Part shown: piece by piece, positions 1 to 8,703 of the stretch | Layout of the letters: every line of letters begins with the position of its first letter | Position numbering within the stretch: the stretch's first letter is position 1 | From: Chitiniphilus shinanonensis DSM 23277 | GTDB taxonomy: Bacteria > Pseudomonadota > Gammaproteobacteria > Burkholderiales > Chitinibacteraceae | DNA length: 64,000 nt | Assembly: GCF_000374805.1 (NCBI RefSeq) | Contig: NZ_KB895334.1 | Coordinates: forward strand, 256,685 to 320,684 | Direction: 5' to 3' | Program-made: the position numbers and the translations under genes | Notes under the pieces: generated by a model | Seen by the model: only the letters and a program-made list of their open reading frames with translations | The model's database searches: none | What the model was told of the DNA's origin: nothing

Positions 1-2
1 GC

Positions 3-377
3 ATCGGGCTGGAACTGGCCATCCCGGCCGACGCCGGCGTCAGCGGCGAACGCTTCCTGATCGAGCAGGCGCTGCGCAACCTGCTGCAGAACGCCATCGA
101 CTTCACCCCGCCCGACGGCGTGATCCGCATCGCCGCCGAGCGCGACGGCGCCGGCTGGGCGCTGGCGCTGCACAACGACGGCCCCGCCATCCCCGACTAC
201 GCCCTGCCGCGCCTGGGCGAGCGCTTCTACTCGCTGCCGCGCCCGGACGGCAGCCAGCGCGGCACCGGCCTGGGCCTGGCGCTGACCCGCACCATCGCCG
301 AACTGCACGGCGGCACGCTGGCGGTGGACAACCACCCCGCCGGCGGCGTGGTGGCGACGCTGCGGTTGCTGGGGTAG
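3..377 (+). CDS. creC: Sensor histidine kinase, C-terminal part (CreC-like), cut by window edge
   Basis: This is the ATP-binding (HATPase) end of a membrane sensor kinase; its N-terminus lies outside the window. The frame is open from base 3. It contains an N-box (LLQNAIDFTP) and a G-box (RGTGLGLALTRTIAELHGG) followed by the usual closing strand, so the kinase core is intact. The next gene encodes CreD, which in gammaproteobacteria is linked to creBC, so CreC is the most likely identity; this assignment rests on context. Another two-component kinase that happens to precede creD is the alternative. Confidence 0.75.
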   Translation: MGLELAIPADAGVSGERFLIEQALRNLLQNAIDFTPPDGVIRIAAERDGAGWALALHNDGPAIPDYALPRLGERFYSLPRPDGSQRGTGLGLALTRTIAELHGGTLAVDNHPAGGVVATLRLLG

Positions 378-517
378 GGCGGCTCGCAGGGTGGCCGTCA
401 TCGGACGACGATGAACCGGCCTCTCCACACAACCTCCACATTCCCTCCATCGTCCCTCGACACCCGCGGCGCACAGTGCCGCCATCCGCGCCCATCGGCG
501 CGGCGAGGAGACGAGAC

Positions 518-1951
518 ATGAACAGATCACTGGCCTGGAAACTGGCCGCCCTGGCTTTCCTGGTGGTGGTGTTGCTGATCCCGCTGAGCATGGTGCGCGG
601 GCTGGTCGAGGAGCGGCAGCAGCGCGCGCAGCAGGTGGAGCAGGAGATGGCCGCCTACAGCGCCCGGCCGCAGACGCTGGTCGGGCCGCTGGTGGTGCTG
701 CCGTACCGCAAGACAGTGTGGACGCTGTCGGAAAAGCAGCAGGACGGCCATACGGTGAAGGAATGGCGCGCCGCGTCGGCCGACGAATCGGTGGTGGTGC
801 TGCAACCCGAGCGCCTCACCCTGAAGGCCGGGCTCGACAGCGAAACCCTGCGGCGCGGCATCTACGAATCGCGGCTGTACCACGCCGACGCGCGGCTGTC
901 CGGCGGCTTCCGCATCCCGGCGCGCGCCGAGCTGGAGGCGCCGGCCGGGCGCGGCGAGCGCGTCGAGTACGAATGGGGCCGGCCGTTCCTCACCCTGGGC
1001 GTGAGCGACGCGCGCGGCATCGGCGCGCTGGCAGGCCAGCTGGACGAGGCGCCGCTGCAATTCCTGCCGGGTGCCGGCGTCAACTGGCTCAGCGCCGGCC
1101 TGCATGCGCCGCTCGATCTGGCGGTGGGCGGCGACGCGCGCACCAGCACCTTCGCCCTGCAACTCAAGCTGGCCGGCACCGGCGAACTGGCGGTGGCGCC
1201 GGTGGGCAAGGCGGTCAACGTCACCCTCAGCGGCAACTGGCCGCATCCCAGCTTCGACGGCCGCTTCGCCCCGGTGCGCCGCCAAGTGACCGGCCAGGGC
1301 TTCGCCGCCGAGTGGGAGACCAGCTACTGGGCCAGCGGCTTCACCGACGAGGCCGTCGCCGCCTGCGTGAAGCGCGGCGCCGAGTGCGGCCTGTTCGGCG
1401 GCGAGCAGCTGGGCCTGCGGCTGATCGACCCGGTGAACCGCTACCTGCTGGCCGAGCGCACCGTCAAATACGCCGAGCTGTTCCTGCTGCTGATCTTCGG
1501 CGCCGTGCTGGTGGTCGAGGTGGTCAAGCGCGTGGCGGTGCACCCGGTGCAGTACGGCCTGGTCGGGATCGCCCTGGCGTTGTTCTTCCTGCTGACGCTG
1601 TCGCTGGCCGAGCACATCGCCTTCGCCGCCGCCTACTGGATCGCCGCGGGCGCCTCCACCGCGCTGCTGGGCTTCTACGGCAGCCACGTGCTCGGCGGCT
1701 GGCGGCGCGGCGCGGGGTTCGCCGGCCTGCTGGCGGGGTTGTACGGCCTGCTGTTCGGCATCCTGCAATCGGAGGACGTGGCCCTGCTGATGGGCAGCCT
1801 GGCGCTGTTCGCCCTGCTGGCGGTGGTGATGGTGCTGACCCGCGGCGTGGACTGGTACGCGCTGGCCCCGGTGCGGCGCGGCCCGACCGACCTCGGCCCG
1901 ACCGACCCGGTCGTGCCGGATGAAGTACCGCCCGAGCCGAAGCGGGATTGA
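518..1951 (+). CDS. creD: CreD-like inner membrane protein
   Basis: A 477-residue membrane protein of the CreD family, whose members are induced by the CreBC system and linked to envelope stress and beta-lactam/colicin tolerance; the biochemical role is unknown. An N-terminal membrane anchor starting MNRSLAWKLAALAFLVVVLL is followed by a large beta-rich extracytoplasmic region, then about five hydrophobic segments in the last 180 residues (for example AELFLLLIFGAVLVVEVV). The ATG at 518 was chosen because GGCGAGGAG sits 7-10 nt upstream; the open frame runs further upstream without a better site. It lies 140 bp after the sensor kinase, the usual creC-creD arrangement. Confidence 0.88.
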   Translation: MNRSLAWKLAALAFLVVVLLIPLSMVRGLVEERQQRAQQVEQEMAAYSARPQTLVGPLVVLPYRKTVWTLSEKQQDGHTVKEWRAASADESVVVLQPERLTLKAGLDSETLRRGIYESRLYHADARLSGGFRIPARAELEAPAGRGERVEYEWGRPFLTLGVSDARGIGALAGQLDEAPLQFLPGAGVNWLSAGLHAPLDLAVGGDARTSTFALQLKLAGTGELAVAPVGKAVNVTLSGNWPHPSFDGRFAPVRRQVTGQGFAAEWETSYWASGFTDEAVAACVKRGAECGLFGGEQLGLRLIDPVNRYLLAERTVKYAELFLLLIFGAVLVVEVVKRVAVHPVQYGLVGIALALFFLLTLSLAEHIAFAAAYWIAAGASTALLGFYGSHVLGGWRRGAGFAGLLAGLYGLLFGILQSEDVALLMGSLALFALLAVVMVLTRGVDWYALAPVRRGPTDLGPTDPVVPDEVPPEPKRD

Positions 1952-2122
1952 GCTTTGCCGCCGACAGTCGCCGCCCCGCCACCACGGCGGGGCGGTTTCG
2001 GTTCGTCGCGGGCTTGCGCTAACCTGGAAGCCCGCCCGCCACCTGCCCACCGCCGATGCCCGTCTCCCGTCCCGTTTCGTCTCGCCGCCGCGCCCTCCCG
2101 CCAACGCGGGTGGGGCGATGAC

Positions 2123-3082
2123 ATGCGCGCGCTGCTGCTGTTGGGCCTGACCATGGCCTGGAGCGCCTGGGCCTGGGGCGACGATGGGCTGCACAACACG
2201 GTGGATGACGCGGTGGCCGGCGCCGGCGGCTTCGTGCTCGCCGGCCGCGTCACCGAGGCACGTACCGCCGCCCACCCCGAGGCCGGCCGCCTGCACGCGC
2301 TGTACCGCAGCGCGCGGCAGCTGCTCACCGATGGCGAGCACGCCGAGGTGAGGGTACGCGTCGGCCAGCGCGCCTGGCGCGCCGAGGTGGACGACGGCGG
2401 CTACTGGCAGGTGCGCGAAACCGCCGCGCCGGCGCCGGGCTGGCATCCGATCGACAGCGATCCACCGCCCTCCAGCGACGCCGGCCTGCTGGTGCCGTCG
2501 CCGCTGCACCGCGTCGGCATCGTGTCGGACGTGGACGATACGGTGATGGTGTCCGAGGTGAACGACACCCACCGCCTGCTGGGCAACAGCCTGACGCTGC
2601 CGCCCGAACAGCGCCTCGCCGTGCCCGGACTGGCCGCGTTGTATGCCGGGCTGGTCGCCGCCACGCCGCACCCGCCGTCGGCGCCGCTGTTCTACCTGTC
2701 GGCGTCGCCGCGCCAGTTCACCGACAACCTGCGGCGTTTCTTCGCCGCCAACGGCTTCCCGCGCGGCGTGCTGCTGGCCAAGCGGCTGGGGGAGGGCTCG
2801 CTGACCGACCAGCGCGGCTACAAGACGGCGCGGCTGACCGCCCTGTTCGACGCGCTGCCCACGCTGCGCTTCGTGCTGTTCGGCGACGACGGCGAGCAGG
2901 ACCCGGAAATCTACGCCGCGCTGGCCGAACGCTACCCGGGGCGCGTGCTCGCCATCTGGATCCGCCGGGTGAATCCCGACCCCGCGCGGCCGCGCCTGCC
3001 GGGGCAGGGCGACCTGGCGCAACTGCTGGCCGATCCCCGCCTGCTGGACATCGCCGCCGGGGGCGATCCAGAAAGCAGGTAG
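2123..3082 (+). CDS. Secreted App1-like phosphatase (DUF2183)
   Basis: A 319-residue protein with a signal peptide (MRALLLLGLTMAWSAWAWG) and the App1/DUF2183 domain, a HAD-like fold related to yeast phosphatidate phosphatase App1. The catalytic DxDxT-type loop is visible as SDVDDTVM near residue 135, followed by the family landmarks FYLSASPRQF and FGDDGEQDPEIY. The family hydrolyses phosphate esters, possibly phosphatidate, and export suggests a periplasmic substrate; the true substrate is unknown. The ATG at 2123 was chosen because it begins the signal peptide and follows a GGTGGGG stretch. It is convergent with the luxR gene, 176 bp away. Confidence 0.8.
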   Translation: MRALLLLGLTMAWSAWAWGDDGLHNTVDDAVAGAGGFVLAGRVTEARTAAHPEAGRLHALYRSARQLLTDGEHAEVRVRVGQRAWRAEVDDGGYWQVRETAAPAPGWHPIDSDPPPSSDAGLLVPSPLHRVGIVSDVDDTVMVSEVNDTHRLLGNSLTLPPEQRLAVPGLAALYAGLVAATPHPPSAPLFYLSASPRQFTDNLRRFFAANGFPRGVLLAKRLGEGSLTDQRGYKTARLTALFDALPTLRFVLFGDDGEQDPEIYAALAERYPGRVLAIWIRRVNPDPARPRLPGQGDLAQLLADPRLLDIAAGGDPESR

Positions 3083-3170
3083 TCAGTGTTGTCAGCAAGT
3101 GAGAGCGCGGCGGGACATGCCGACCGTTCGGCGGCCGGTATCCTCGGCAGGACGAATGGTGGCGAAACAG

Positions 3171-3192
3171 AAAAAATTGATTGGAAACCAAC
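3171..3192 (-). terminator. Possible terminator of luxR
   Basis: Read on the minus strand, GGTTGG-TTT-CCAATC forms a six-pair stem (one G-T pair) followed by AATTTTTT. It lies about 70 bp beyond the luxR stop codon. The stem is short, so this is tentative. Confidence 0.35.
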
Positions 3193-3258
3193 CAACGAAT
3201 TGGCCCGGGCCGGCGCAATCGCGTGCGGTGTTGCGCACGGAATGGACTGCCATCCCGG

Positions 3259-3972
3259 CTAATTGAGCAAGCCCATCATGGCGGCGCGAACCACCGCCGC
3301 GGTCTTGTTGGCGGTCTGCAATTTGGCCACCGCATTCTTGATATGGAAATTCACCGTGTTTTCCGAAACGGCCAGAATGTCCGATATCTCGCCGGAGGTC
3401 TTGCCGTCGCCGGTCCATTTCAATATCTCGATTTCCCGCGCGGTCAAAGACGTGGTGGCGTATTTGCGCATTTCCGATTTGTGCAGCGAGGCCAGCGCCA
3501 GGTGCGTCATATTGACCAGCCAGCGCATGCGGAACTCCTTGCCGGCCAGCTCCTCGGGGGTGAGCGGCTCGCCCGAGCGCGCCAGCGTCAGCATGCTGCC
3601 CACGCCCTGCGCATCCAGGCTGGACTGTGCCCAACCCACGCGCAGCCCGAAATCGTTGGCTTCCTCCCACAGCTGCGGCGCGTTCTGGAACGCCTCGCGC
3701 GACCACACCAGCGGGGCCTGCGATTGCCGTCCGTGCAGCACCGAAGGATCGGTCTCCAGGTAGCCGGCGGCCAGGTAGCGCTCGCGCCAGGCGTCGGGAT
3801 AATTGCTCTGGATAAAGGTGCGGGGATTGGAAAGCGGTAATGGCAGGCGCATGCCGTGGGCTACGAAGTCGAATCCCAGCGCTGCGGCGGCCTTTTCGAT
3901 CTTTTGAAAAATCTGCAATTCATCCTGGGCGTCCTCCAGGCTGGATAGCAGATCTTCCGCCCAGCTTTTCAT
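3259..3972 (-). CDS. LuxR-family AHL-responsive transcription regulator
   Basis: A 237-residue LuxR-type regulator with an N-terminal acyl-homoserine-lactone domain (about residues 15-165) and a C-terminal GerE-type HTH (about 172-237). Conserved ligand-pocket residues are present: Trp in DAW, Tyr in RY, the Asp-Pro pair in TDPSV, and Trp in PLVW. The HTH carries the invariant E, L and G (TAREIEILKWTGDGKT). It resembles the SolR/CepR group. The ATG at 3972 follows GGCGAGGAGAA at good spacing. The cognate synthase is 32 kb away at the other end of the island, which is unusual because luxR and luxI are normally adjacent. It is divergent from the first structural gene, with a lux box between them. 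Confidence 0.93.
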   Translation of the reverse strand: MKSWAEDLLSSLEDAQDELQIFQKIEKAAAALGFDFVAHGMRLPLPLSNPRTFIQSNYPDAWRERYLAAGYLETDPSVLHGRQSQAPLVWSREAFQNAPQLWEEANDFGLRVGWAQSSLDAQGVGSMLTLARSGEPLTPEELAGKEFRMRWLVNMTHLALASLHKSEMRKYATTSLTAREIEILKWTGDGKTSGEISDILAVSENTVNFHIKNAVAKLQTANKTAAVVRAAMMGLLN

Positions 3973-4293
3973 CGAAATTCTCCTCGCCGTCTTGTTACGC
4001 GGTCGCATGCCATCCCGGGGCGGGCCGGATTCGATGGAAAATCGCCGCGTTTACTGCGGAATAATGAGAGCCATCCTTTTTGATTTCGCCCGACCCATAT
4101 TGCAGCAGCGTGAATCGTGGAGCGATTTCTGCGGGGCAATGCTAGCACAAACCCCCATGCTGTTTGCATTGCAACATTTCTGCTTCAACACCGTTTGCTG
4201 ATGTAAGGCTTACCACTACCAGAGTTGGTAGCTTCGCCCTCCGGCGCTTTCCTGTTCAATTCGCAGCAGTTCAATCGATGACGGGAAAGCACC
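3973..4293. promoter_or_regulatory. Divergent control region of luxR and the biosynthetic operon
   Basis: These 321 bp separate luxR (minus) from the first island gene (plus). They are clearly less GC-rich than the genes. They contain the lux box at 4216-4231, which favours the plus-strand gene by position. No small gene or obvious terminator was seen, and no strong sigma-70 promoter for luxR was recognised by eye. Confidence 0.6.
4216..4231 (+). promoter_or_regulatory. lux box (CTACCA-N4-TGGTAG)
   Basis: A perfect 16-bp dyad, CTACCAGAGTTGGTAG, of lux-box size and symmetry. It leaves 62 nt to the ATG at 4294. A centre at -42.5 would put the start of transcription near 4266, with a TTCAAT at 4255-4260 as a weak -10. 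The same half-sites recur upstream of luxI, which strongly supports a shared LuxR operator. LuxR binding itself is inferred. Confidence 0.82.
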
Positions 4294-5622
4294 ATGCGCC
4301 GTTTGCAACACGTCCACGCCCCCCGCACCACGGCCTGCCCGGCCGTGGCCGGCGGCCGTGCGTGCGCGGCGCTGCTGGCCATGGTGCTCGGCCTGGCCTG
4401 CACCGCCCCGGCGTGGGCGGACGACGCGCCGTGGCTGCCCGACAGTGTCGAGACGCCCGCGCCGGCCCCGGTGACGGACGGGCAGGGCAAGTTGTTCCTG
4501 GAGCTGGCGGCCAACCGCCTGCTGATGCACGATCCGCAACCCGACACCTGGCACGGCAACCTGGGGTTGGACGGCTACGGCGTACGCCCGCTGCCCGGCG
4601 ACTGGCGCGGCACGCTCAACGCGCGGATCGACGTGGACAGCGCGCCCGGCGCCGGCCTGGATGCCGACAACCTCAGCCTCACCCTGCGCGAGCTGTACCT
4701 CAGCCGCAGCGGCGACGACTGGGGCGTCGGCGTCGGCCGCATCAATATCCGCGACGGCGTCGCCGTCGGCTTCAACCCTTCCGACGTGTTCCGCGACGGC
4801 GCGCTGCTGGCGCGGCGCACCGCCGATCCGGCCGTGCTGCGCGAAAGCCGGCTCGGCGTGGTCGGCGTGCGCGCCCAGCACAGCTTCGCCGGCGGCACCC
4901 TGGCCGGGATGCTGGTGCCGCACCTGGACAACGACCCGCCCGAGCACTGGTACGACCCGCGCTGGGGCGCGGTCAACGACGGCCAGGCCCAGGCTTACCT
5001 GATGTACGCCCTGCCGCGCTGGCAGGGCCTGTACAGCAACCTCGTGCTGCACACGCTGGAGCACGGCGACGTCACCTGGGGCTTCAACCTCACCAACAAC
5101 CTGGGCCGCGCGGTGGTGGCGTATCTGGAGTTCGCCAGCACCCGCCGCCCCACGCTGGTCGACCTGGCGCGCGACGCCGACGCCGCGCCGCGGCGCTACC
5201 AGCAGCTGGCCGCCGGTTTCTCGTACAGCACCGAGTCGAATCAGACCTTCACTCTGGAATACGACTACAACGGCGGCGGCCTGGGCCGCGACGACTGGCG
5301 CGGCGACTGGCGGACGTTCTCGCCGACCCAGGCCGCCCGCGCATTGACCGCCGCCGGCGCCCGCCAGGATCCATTGGCCGAGCACAGCGCGATGGCGATG
5401 TTGCAGTGGGACCGCTTCCTGGCCCACGACGCCGATCTCAACTGCCTGCTGCGCGCCAGCCTGGTGGACGACAGCCGCTTCGCCTGGTGCGAGTGGCGCA
5501 ACCGCTGGCCCCGCACCGAGCTGGCCCTGAGCGCCACTTGGGCCGACGGCGATGCCGATTCCGAATACGGCGCCAGCGGCCAGAGCTGGATGCTCGGCGC
5601 GAAAGCCCGGGTTTACTTCTGA
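4294..5622 (+). CDS. Outer-membrane protein, probable beta-barrel, first gene of the island
   Basis: A 442-residue exported protein: a long signal peptide ending in APAWA at about residue 42, then amphipathic beta-strand-like sequence rich in aromatic residues, ending in ARVYF. A C-terminal phenylalanine in a strand is typical of outer-membrane barrels inserted by BAM. No specific family was recognised. Being first after the lux box and in a cluster with an inner-membrane exporter, it may let the product cross the outer membrane or act in self-protection; that is inference. The ATG at 4294 has only a weak ribosome site (GGGAAAG). Confidence 0.68.
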   Translation: MRRLQHVHAPRTTACPAVAGGRACAALLAMVLGLACTAPAWADDAPWLPDSVETPAPAPVTDGQGKLFLELAANRLLMHDPQPDTWHGNLGLDGYGVRPLPGDWRGTLNARIDVDSAPGAGLDADNLSLTLRELYLSRSGDDWGVGVGRINIRDGVAVGFNPSDVFRDGALLARRTADPAVLRESRLGVVGVRAQHSFAGGTLAGMLVPHLDNDPPEHWYDPRWGAVNDGQAQAYLMYALPRWQGLYSNLVLHTLEHGDVTWGFNLTNNLGRAVVAYLEFASTRRPTLVDLARDADAAPRRYQQLAAGFSYSTESNQTFTLEYDYNGGGLGRDDWRGDWRTFSPTQAARALTAAGARQDPLAEHSAMAMLQWDRFLAHDADLNCLLRASLVDDSRFAWCEWRNRWPRTELALSATWADGDADSEYGASGQSWMLGAKARVYF

Positions 5623-5668
5623 GCGCCGCGCGATGGATCACCACATGTCTTCCGCAGCAATGACCCAC

Positions 5669-5790
5669 AGCCCCCGGCAGAGCTGGGTGCGACGCAGTGG
5701 TGACATGCCGGTGTCGGCCCCTCCCGGTTCATTCCACTCCCCCCGCCCTCGCCGTCGCGAGGGGGCCTCGCGGTGCTCGCCGGGGCGCCT
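5669..5790 (+). repeat. Dispersed hairpin repeat, copy 1
   Basis: A roughly 120-bp non-coding repeat whose second copy is at 18814-18936 in the same orientation. Shared blocks are CCCCCGGCAGAGC-GGG, ATGCCGG, TTCCACTCC and CCCGCCCTCGCCG-CGCGAGGGGGCCTCGC. The last block folds into a stem (GCCCTCGC with GCGAGGGGGC). It fills most of the 201-bp gap between the outer-membrane protein gene and the serine acetyltransferase gene. Confidence 0.75.
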
Positions 5791-5823
5791 GATCACCTGT
5801 GACCTGTGTGCCGGAGACGCGCC

Positions 5824-6639
5824 ATGATCGACTGTCTTCCCCGCTACGAAACCCCCGCGCTCGACAGCGATCCGGCGTGGCGTGCGTTGCAGGATCTCGC
5901 CCGCGCCGAGGCGCAGCGCGAGCCGCTGTTGCGGCCGTTCCTCGACGCGGCGGTGCTGGCGCAGCCCGATCTGGCCCACGCGCTGGCGGTGTTGCTGGCG
6001 GACCTGCTGGCCGACGGCCACCTGGACGCGTCGCGGCTGTATCGACTGATCCTCGATATCTATGCCGAGCAGCCGGCGCTGCCGCGCATCGCGCTGGAGG
6101 ACCTGGACGCCGTCGCGGCGCGCGATCCGGCCACCCGCGACGCGCTGGCGCCGCTGCTCTATTACCGCGGCTACCGCGCCTTGCAGGCGCAGCGCATCGC
6201 CCACTGGCTGTGGCGCCACGAACGCCGCGCGCTGGCGCTGTGGGTGCAGAGCCGCAACGTGGCGCTGTTCTCCATCGATATCCATCCCGCGGCGCGCATC
6301 GGCGCGCGGGTCATGCTCGACCACGGCACCGGCATCGTCATCGGCGAGACCGCCGTGGTCGAGGACGACGTGTCGATCCTGCACGGCGTCACCCTGGGCG
6401 GCACCGGCAAGGCCGCGCAGGACCGCCATCCCAAGGTGCGGCGCGGCGTGATGATCGGCGCCGGCGCCAAGGTGCTCGGCAACATCGAAGTGGGCGAGGG
6501 CGCCCGCGTGGCCGCCGGCTCCATCGTGCTCAAGCCGGTGCCGCCGCATGCCACCGTGGCCGGCGTGCCGGCGCGCGAAGTGGCACGGGCCGGCAGCGCC
6601 TGGCCGGCCCTCGACATGCGCCAGACCCTCGCGGAGTGA
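5824..6639 (+). CDS. cysE: Serine O-acetyltransferase (CysE class)
   Basis: A 271-residue enzyme that makes O-acetylserine from serine and acetyl-CoA, the precursor of cysteine. An N-terminal helical domain is followed by a left-handed beta-helix of hexapeptide repeats. Landmarks match bacterial CysE closely: DIHPAARIG, the catalytic Asp-His in MLDHGTG (about 166-167), VTLGGTGK, GVMIGAGAKVLGNIEVG and the closing AGVPAREV. The ATG at 5824 follows GGAG by 8 nt. Its place inside a biosynthetic operon, five nucleotides before a thioesterase gene, suggests a dedicated supply of cysteine or an O-acetylserine-derived building block; the second NRPS adenylation domain has a cysteine-like pocket by my reading. 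Confidence 0.9.
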   Translation: MIDCLPRYETPALDSDPAWRALQDLARAEAQREPLLRPFLDAAVLAQPDLAHALAVLLADLLADGHLDASRLYRLILDIYAEQPALPRIALEDLDAVAARDPATRDALAPLLYYRGYRALQAQRIAHWLWRHERRALALWVQSRNVALFSIDIHPAARIGARVMLDHGTGIVIGETAVVEDDVSILHGVTLGGTGKAAQDRHPKVRRGVMIGAGAKVLGNIEVGEGARVAAGSIVLKPVPPHATVAGVPAREVARAGSAWPALDMRQTLAE

Positions 6640-6644
6640 CCGCC

Positions 6645-7487
6645 ATGCATCCCGAACGCTACTACCTGTTGAGCCGGCGCCACCACGCGCGCCCCGATGC
6701 GCCCGCCGCGCCGCTGCGGCTGGTCGCCTACGGCTTCGCCGGCGGCTCGATCACCAGCCTGCTGCCGCTGTTGCAGCAGCTGCCTTCCACCATCGAAGTG
6801 TGGGGCGCCGAATACCCCGGGCGCGGCCTGCGCTGGCGCGATCCGCTGTGCCATGACGCCGCCGCCGTGATCGACGACCTGCTGCCCGGCCTGGAGCGGC
6901 TGGCCGACCGGCCGCTGGCACTGCTCGGCTACAGCATGGGCGCGCAGTTCGCCTACCGCCTGGCGCTCGCCAGCGCCGCCGCCCCGCTGGGCCTGGTGGC
7001 GATCAGCGCCCGCTCGCCCGGCGGCGCGGTGGTGGCGCCGTCGTGGTCCGGGCTGGACGACCGCGACCTGCTGCGCCGGCTGCGCGCTCTGGGCGGCCTG
7101 CCCGACGAGATCCTCGCCAGCCCGCCGCTGCTGGATGCCTTCCTGCCGGTGGTGCGTGCCGACCTCGCCTGCTGCCGCGACCTGGAACACCTGCCGGTGC
7201 GGCCCGCGCCGTGCCCGGTGCTGGCGCTGCGCGGCGACGCCGACCCGCTGCTCAGCCCGTCCGATCCCGCGCAATGGCTGGCGCTCGCGCCACGCCGCGC
7301 CAACGCCACCCGGCGCTATCCGGCCGGGCATTTCATCCATCCGGGGCGCGAGGAGCAGGTGGCGGCCGACATCGCCAGCTGGCTGGCGCGCACCCTGCCG
7401 TCGCCGCGTACCGCCGATCCGCGCGCCGCTCAGCCGCGCGCTTCCGATTCCACGTCCGCCGAACTGGCGGCATCAACCAGAAGGTAA
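6645..7487 (+). CDS. Type II thioesterase (GrsT/RifR-like)
   Basis: A 280-residue alpha/beta hydrolase of the external thioesterase class that clears misprimed or stalled carrier proteins in NRPS/PKS systems. The family opening is present (RLVAYGFAGG), as are the nucleophile elbow GYSMGA with Ser97, the acid in LRGDADPLLSP, and the catalytic His in AGHFIHPG. The C-terminal 25 residues after ASWLARTLP are low-complexity and extend past the usual end. It starts five nucleotides after cysE. Because neither NRPS carries a fused TE, this enzyme could also perform product release; that is inference. Confidence 0.88.
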   Translation: MHPERYYLLSRRHHARPDAPAAPLRLVAYGFAGGSITSLLPLLQQLPSTIEVWGAEYPGRGLRWRDPLCHDAAAVIDDLLPGLERLADRPLALLGYSMGAQFAYRLALASAAAPLGLVAISARSPGGAVVAPSWSGLDDRDLLRRLRALGGLPDEILASPPLLDAFLPVVRADLACCRDLEHLPVRPAPCPVLALRGDADPLLSPSDPAQWLALAPRRANATRRYPAGHFIHPGREEQVAADIASWLARTLPSPRTADPRAAQPRASDSTSAELAASTRR

Positions 7488-7494
7488 CCCTGCC

Positions 7495-7758
7495 ATGACC
7501 TCCCGACCCGCAGTGCTCGCCGCGTTCTGCGACGCGGTCAACGCCCTCAAGAAGACCGCGCTCGACCCCGAGCGCATCGATCCCGCGCTCTACCTGGGCG
7601 GCGATCTCGGCATCGATTCCATCGAGATGCTGGAGATCTGGTTCCGCATCGAGCGCGCCGTCGGCGGTCGCATTCCCGACGACGCCAAGCGCGACATCTA
7701 CACCGTCGGCGAAGTGGCGGATGTGGTGGCGGGGCATTGCCCAGCCGTCACGGCCTGA
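7495..7758 (+). CDS. Acyl carrier protein 1
   Basis: An 87-residue free-standing ACP. The phosphopantetheine site is Ser42 in LGIDSIEM, and the acidic helix II (EIWFRIERAV) typical of ACPs follows. The ATG lies 7 nt after the thioesterase stop, with AAGG upstream. It is one of two free ACPs in the operon, as expected for a dissociated type II PKS. The Sfp-type transferase at 35050 is the likely activator. Confidence 0.9.
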   Translation: MTSRPAVLAAFCDAVNALKKTALDPERIDPALYLGGDLGIDSIEMLEIWFRIERAVGGRIPDDAKRDIYTVGEVADVVAGHCPAVTA

Positions 7759-7767
7759 GGAGGCGCC

Positions 7768-8676
7768 ATGTTCCGCTCCGATCTCTTCGAAGGCCACGTC
7801 GCCTTCGTCACCGGCGGCGGCAGCGGCCTGGGCCGCGCCATCGCCGAGCAGCTGGTGCGCCACGGCGCCAGGGTGGCCATCGCCGGCCGCCGCGAGGACG
7901 TGCTGGCGCAGACCGTGCGCGAACTGGGCAGCGAGCACGTGCTGCCGGTGCGCTGCGACATCCGCTTCGCCGACGAGGTCGAGGACGCCGTGGCCCACGC
8001 GCTGGCCCACTTCGGCCATATCGACAGCCTGGTCAACAGCGCCGCCGGCAACTTCGTCGCGCCCACCGAACGCCTGAGCACCAACGCCTTCAAGCTGATC
8101 GTCGACACCGTGCTGATGGGCACCGTGCATTGCACCATGACCCTGGGCAAGCACTGGATCGAGCGCGGCCAGCGCGGCTCGGTGCTGAGCATCAGCACCA
8201 ACTACGCCAGCACCGGCTCCGCCTTCGTGGTGCCGTCCGGCTGCGCCAAGGCCGGGGTGGAGAACCTGATCAAGTCGCTTGCCGCCGAGTGGGGCCGCTA
8301 CGGCCTGCGCTTCGTCGGCATCTCGCCCGGGCCCTTTCCCACCGAGGGCGCGATGGCGCAGCTGCGCATCCACGAGGACCTGCTGCCCGGCATCGACATC
8401 CCCACCCTGATCACCGAGCGCATCCCCCTGGGGCGGCTCGGCAAGGTGCAGGAACTGGCCGACCTGGCGCTGTTCCTGCTCAGCCCCAACGCCGAGTACA
8501 TCAACGGCGAAATCATCCGCATCGATGGCGGAGAAACCCCCCACCTGGCCGGCGAGTTCAGCTTCCTGAGCGATGTGCCGGCCGAGGTCTGGGAAAAGAA
8601 GGCCGGTGGACTGAAGCGGCAACCCGCTCGGCCCGCCGAACCCGCGCTGTCCGCCGTCGGCGGCGCTTCTGTCTGA
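7768..8676 (+). CDS. SDR resembling 2,4-dienoyl-CoA reductase
   Basis: A 302-residue short-chain dehydrogenase with the cofactor motif TGGGSGLG. The usual YxxxK is replaced by SGCAK, and the surrounding stretch (STGSAFVVPSGCAKAGVENL, then GRLGKVQELADLALFL and INGEIIRIDGGE) matches the mitochondrial 2,4-dienoyl-CoA reductase subfamily, where a Tyr a few residues upstream (here in STNYAS) is used instead. That family reduces a conjugated diene thioester to an enoyl thioester with NADPH. Here it probably edits double bonds on the ACP-bound chain. A strong GAGGAGG ribosome site supports the ATG at 7768. The last 30 residues are a non-conserved tail. Confidence 0.83.
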   Translation: MFRSDLFEGHVAFVTGGGSGLGRAIAEQLVRHGARVAIAGRREDVLAQTVRELGSEHVLPVRCDIRFADEVEDAVAHALAHFGHIDSLVNSAAGNFVAPTERLSTNAFKLIVDTVLMGTVHCTMTLGKHWIERGQRGSVLSISTNYASTGSAFVVPSGCAKAGVENLIKSLAAEWGRYGLRFVGISPGPFPTEGAMAQLRIHEDLLPGIDIPTLITERIPLGRLGKVQELADLALFLLSPNAEYINGEIIRIDGGETPHLAGEFSFLSDVPAEVWEKKAGGLKRQPARPAEPALSAVGGASV

Positions 8677-8703
8677 TCGTCCACGTCACCCTGAGGAAAC
8701 ACC

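Noticed and set aside
527-3022. An 831-codon minus-strand frame across creD and the App1-like gene
   Set aside because: Overlaps two well-supported genes and has the Gln/Arg/His-rich composition of a GC-driven shadow frame.
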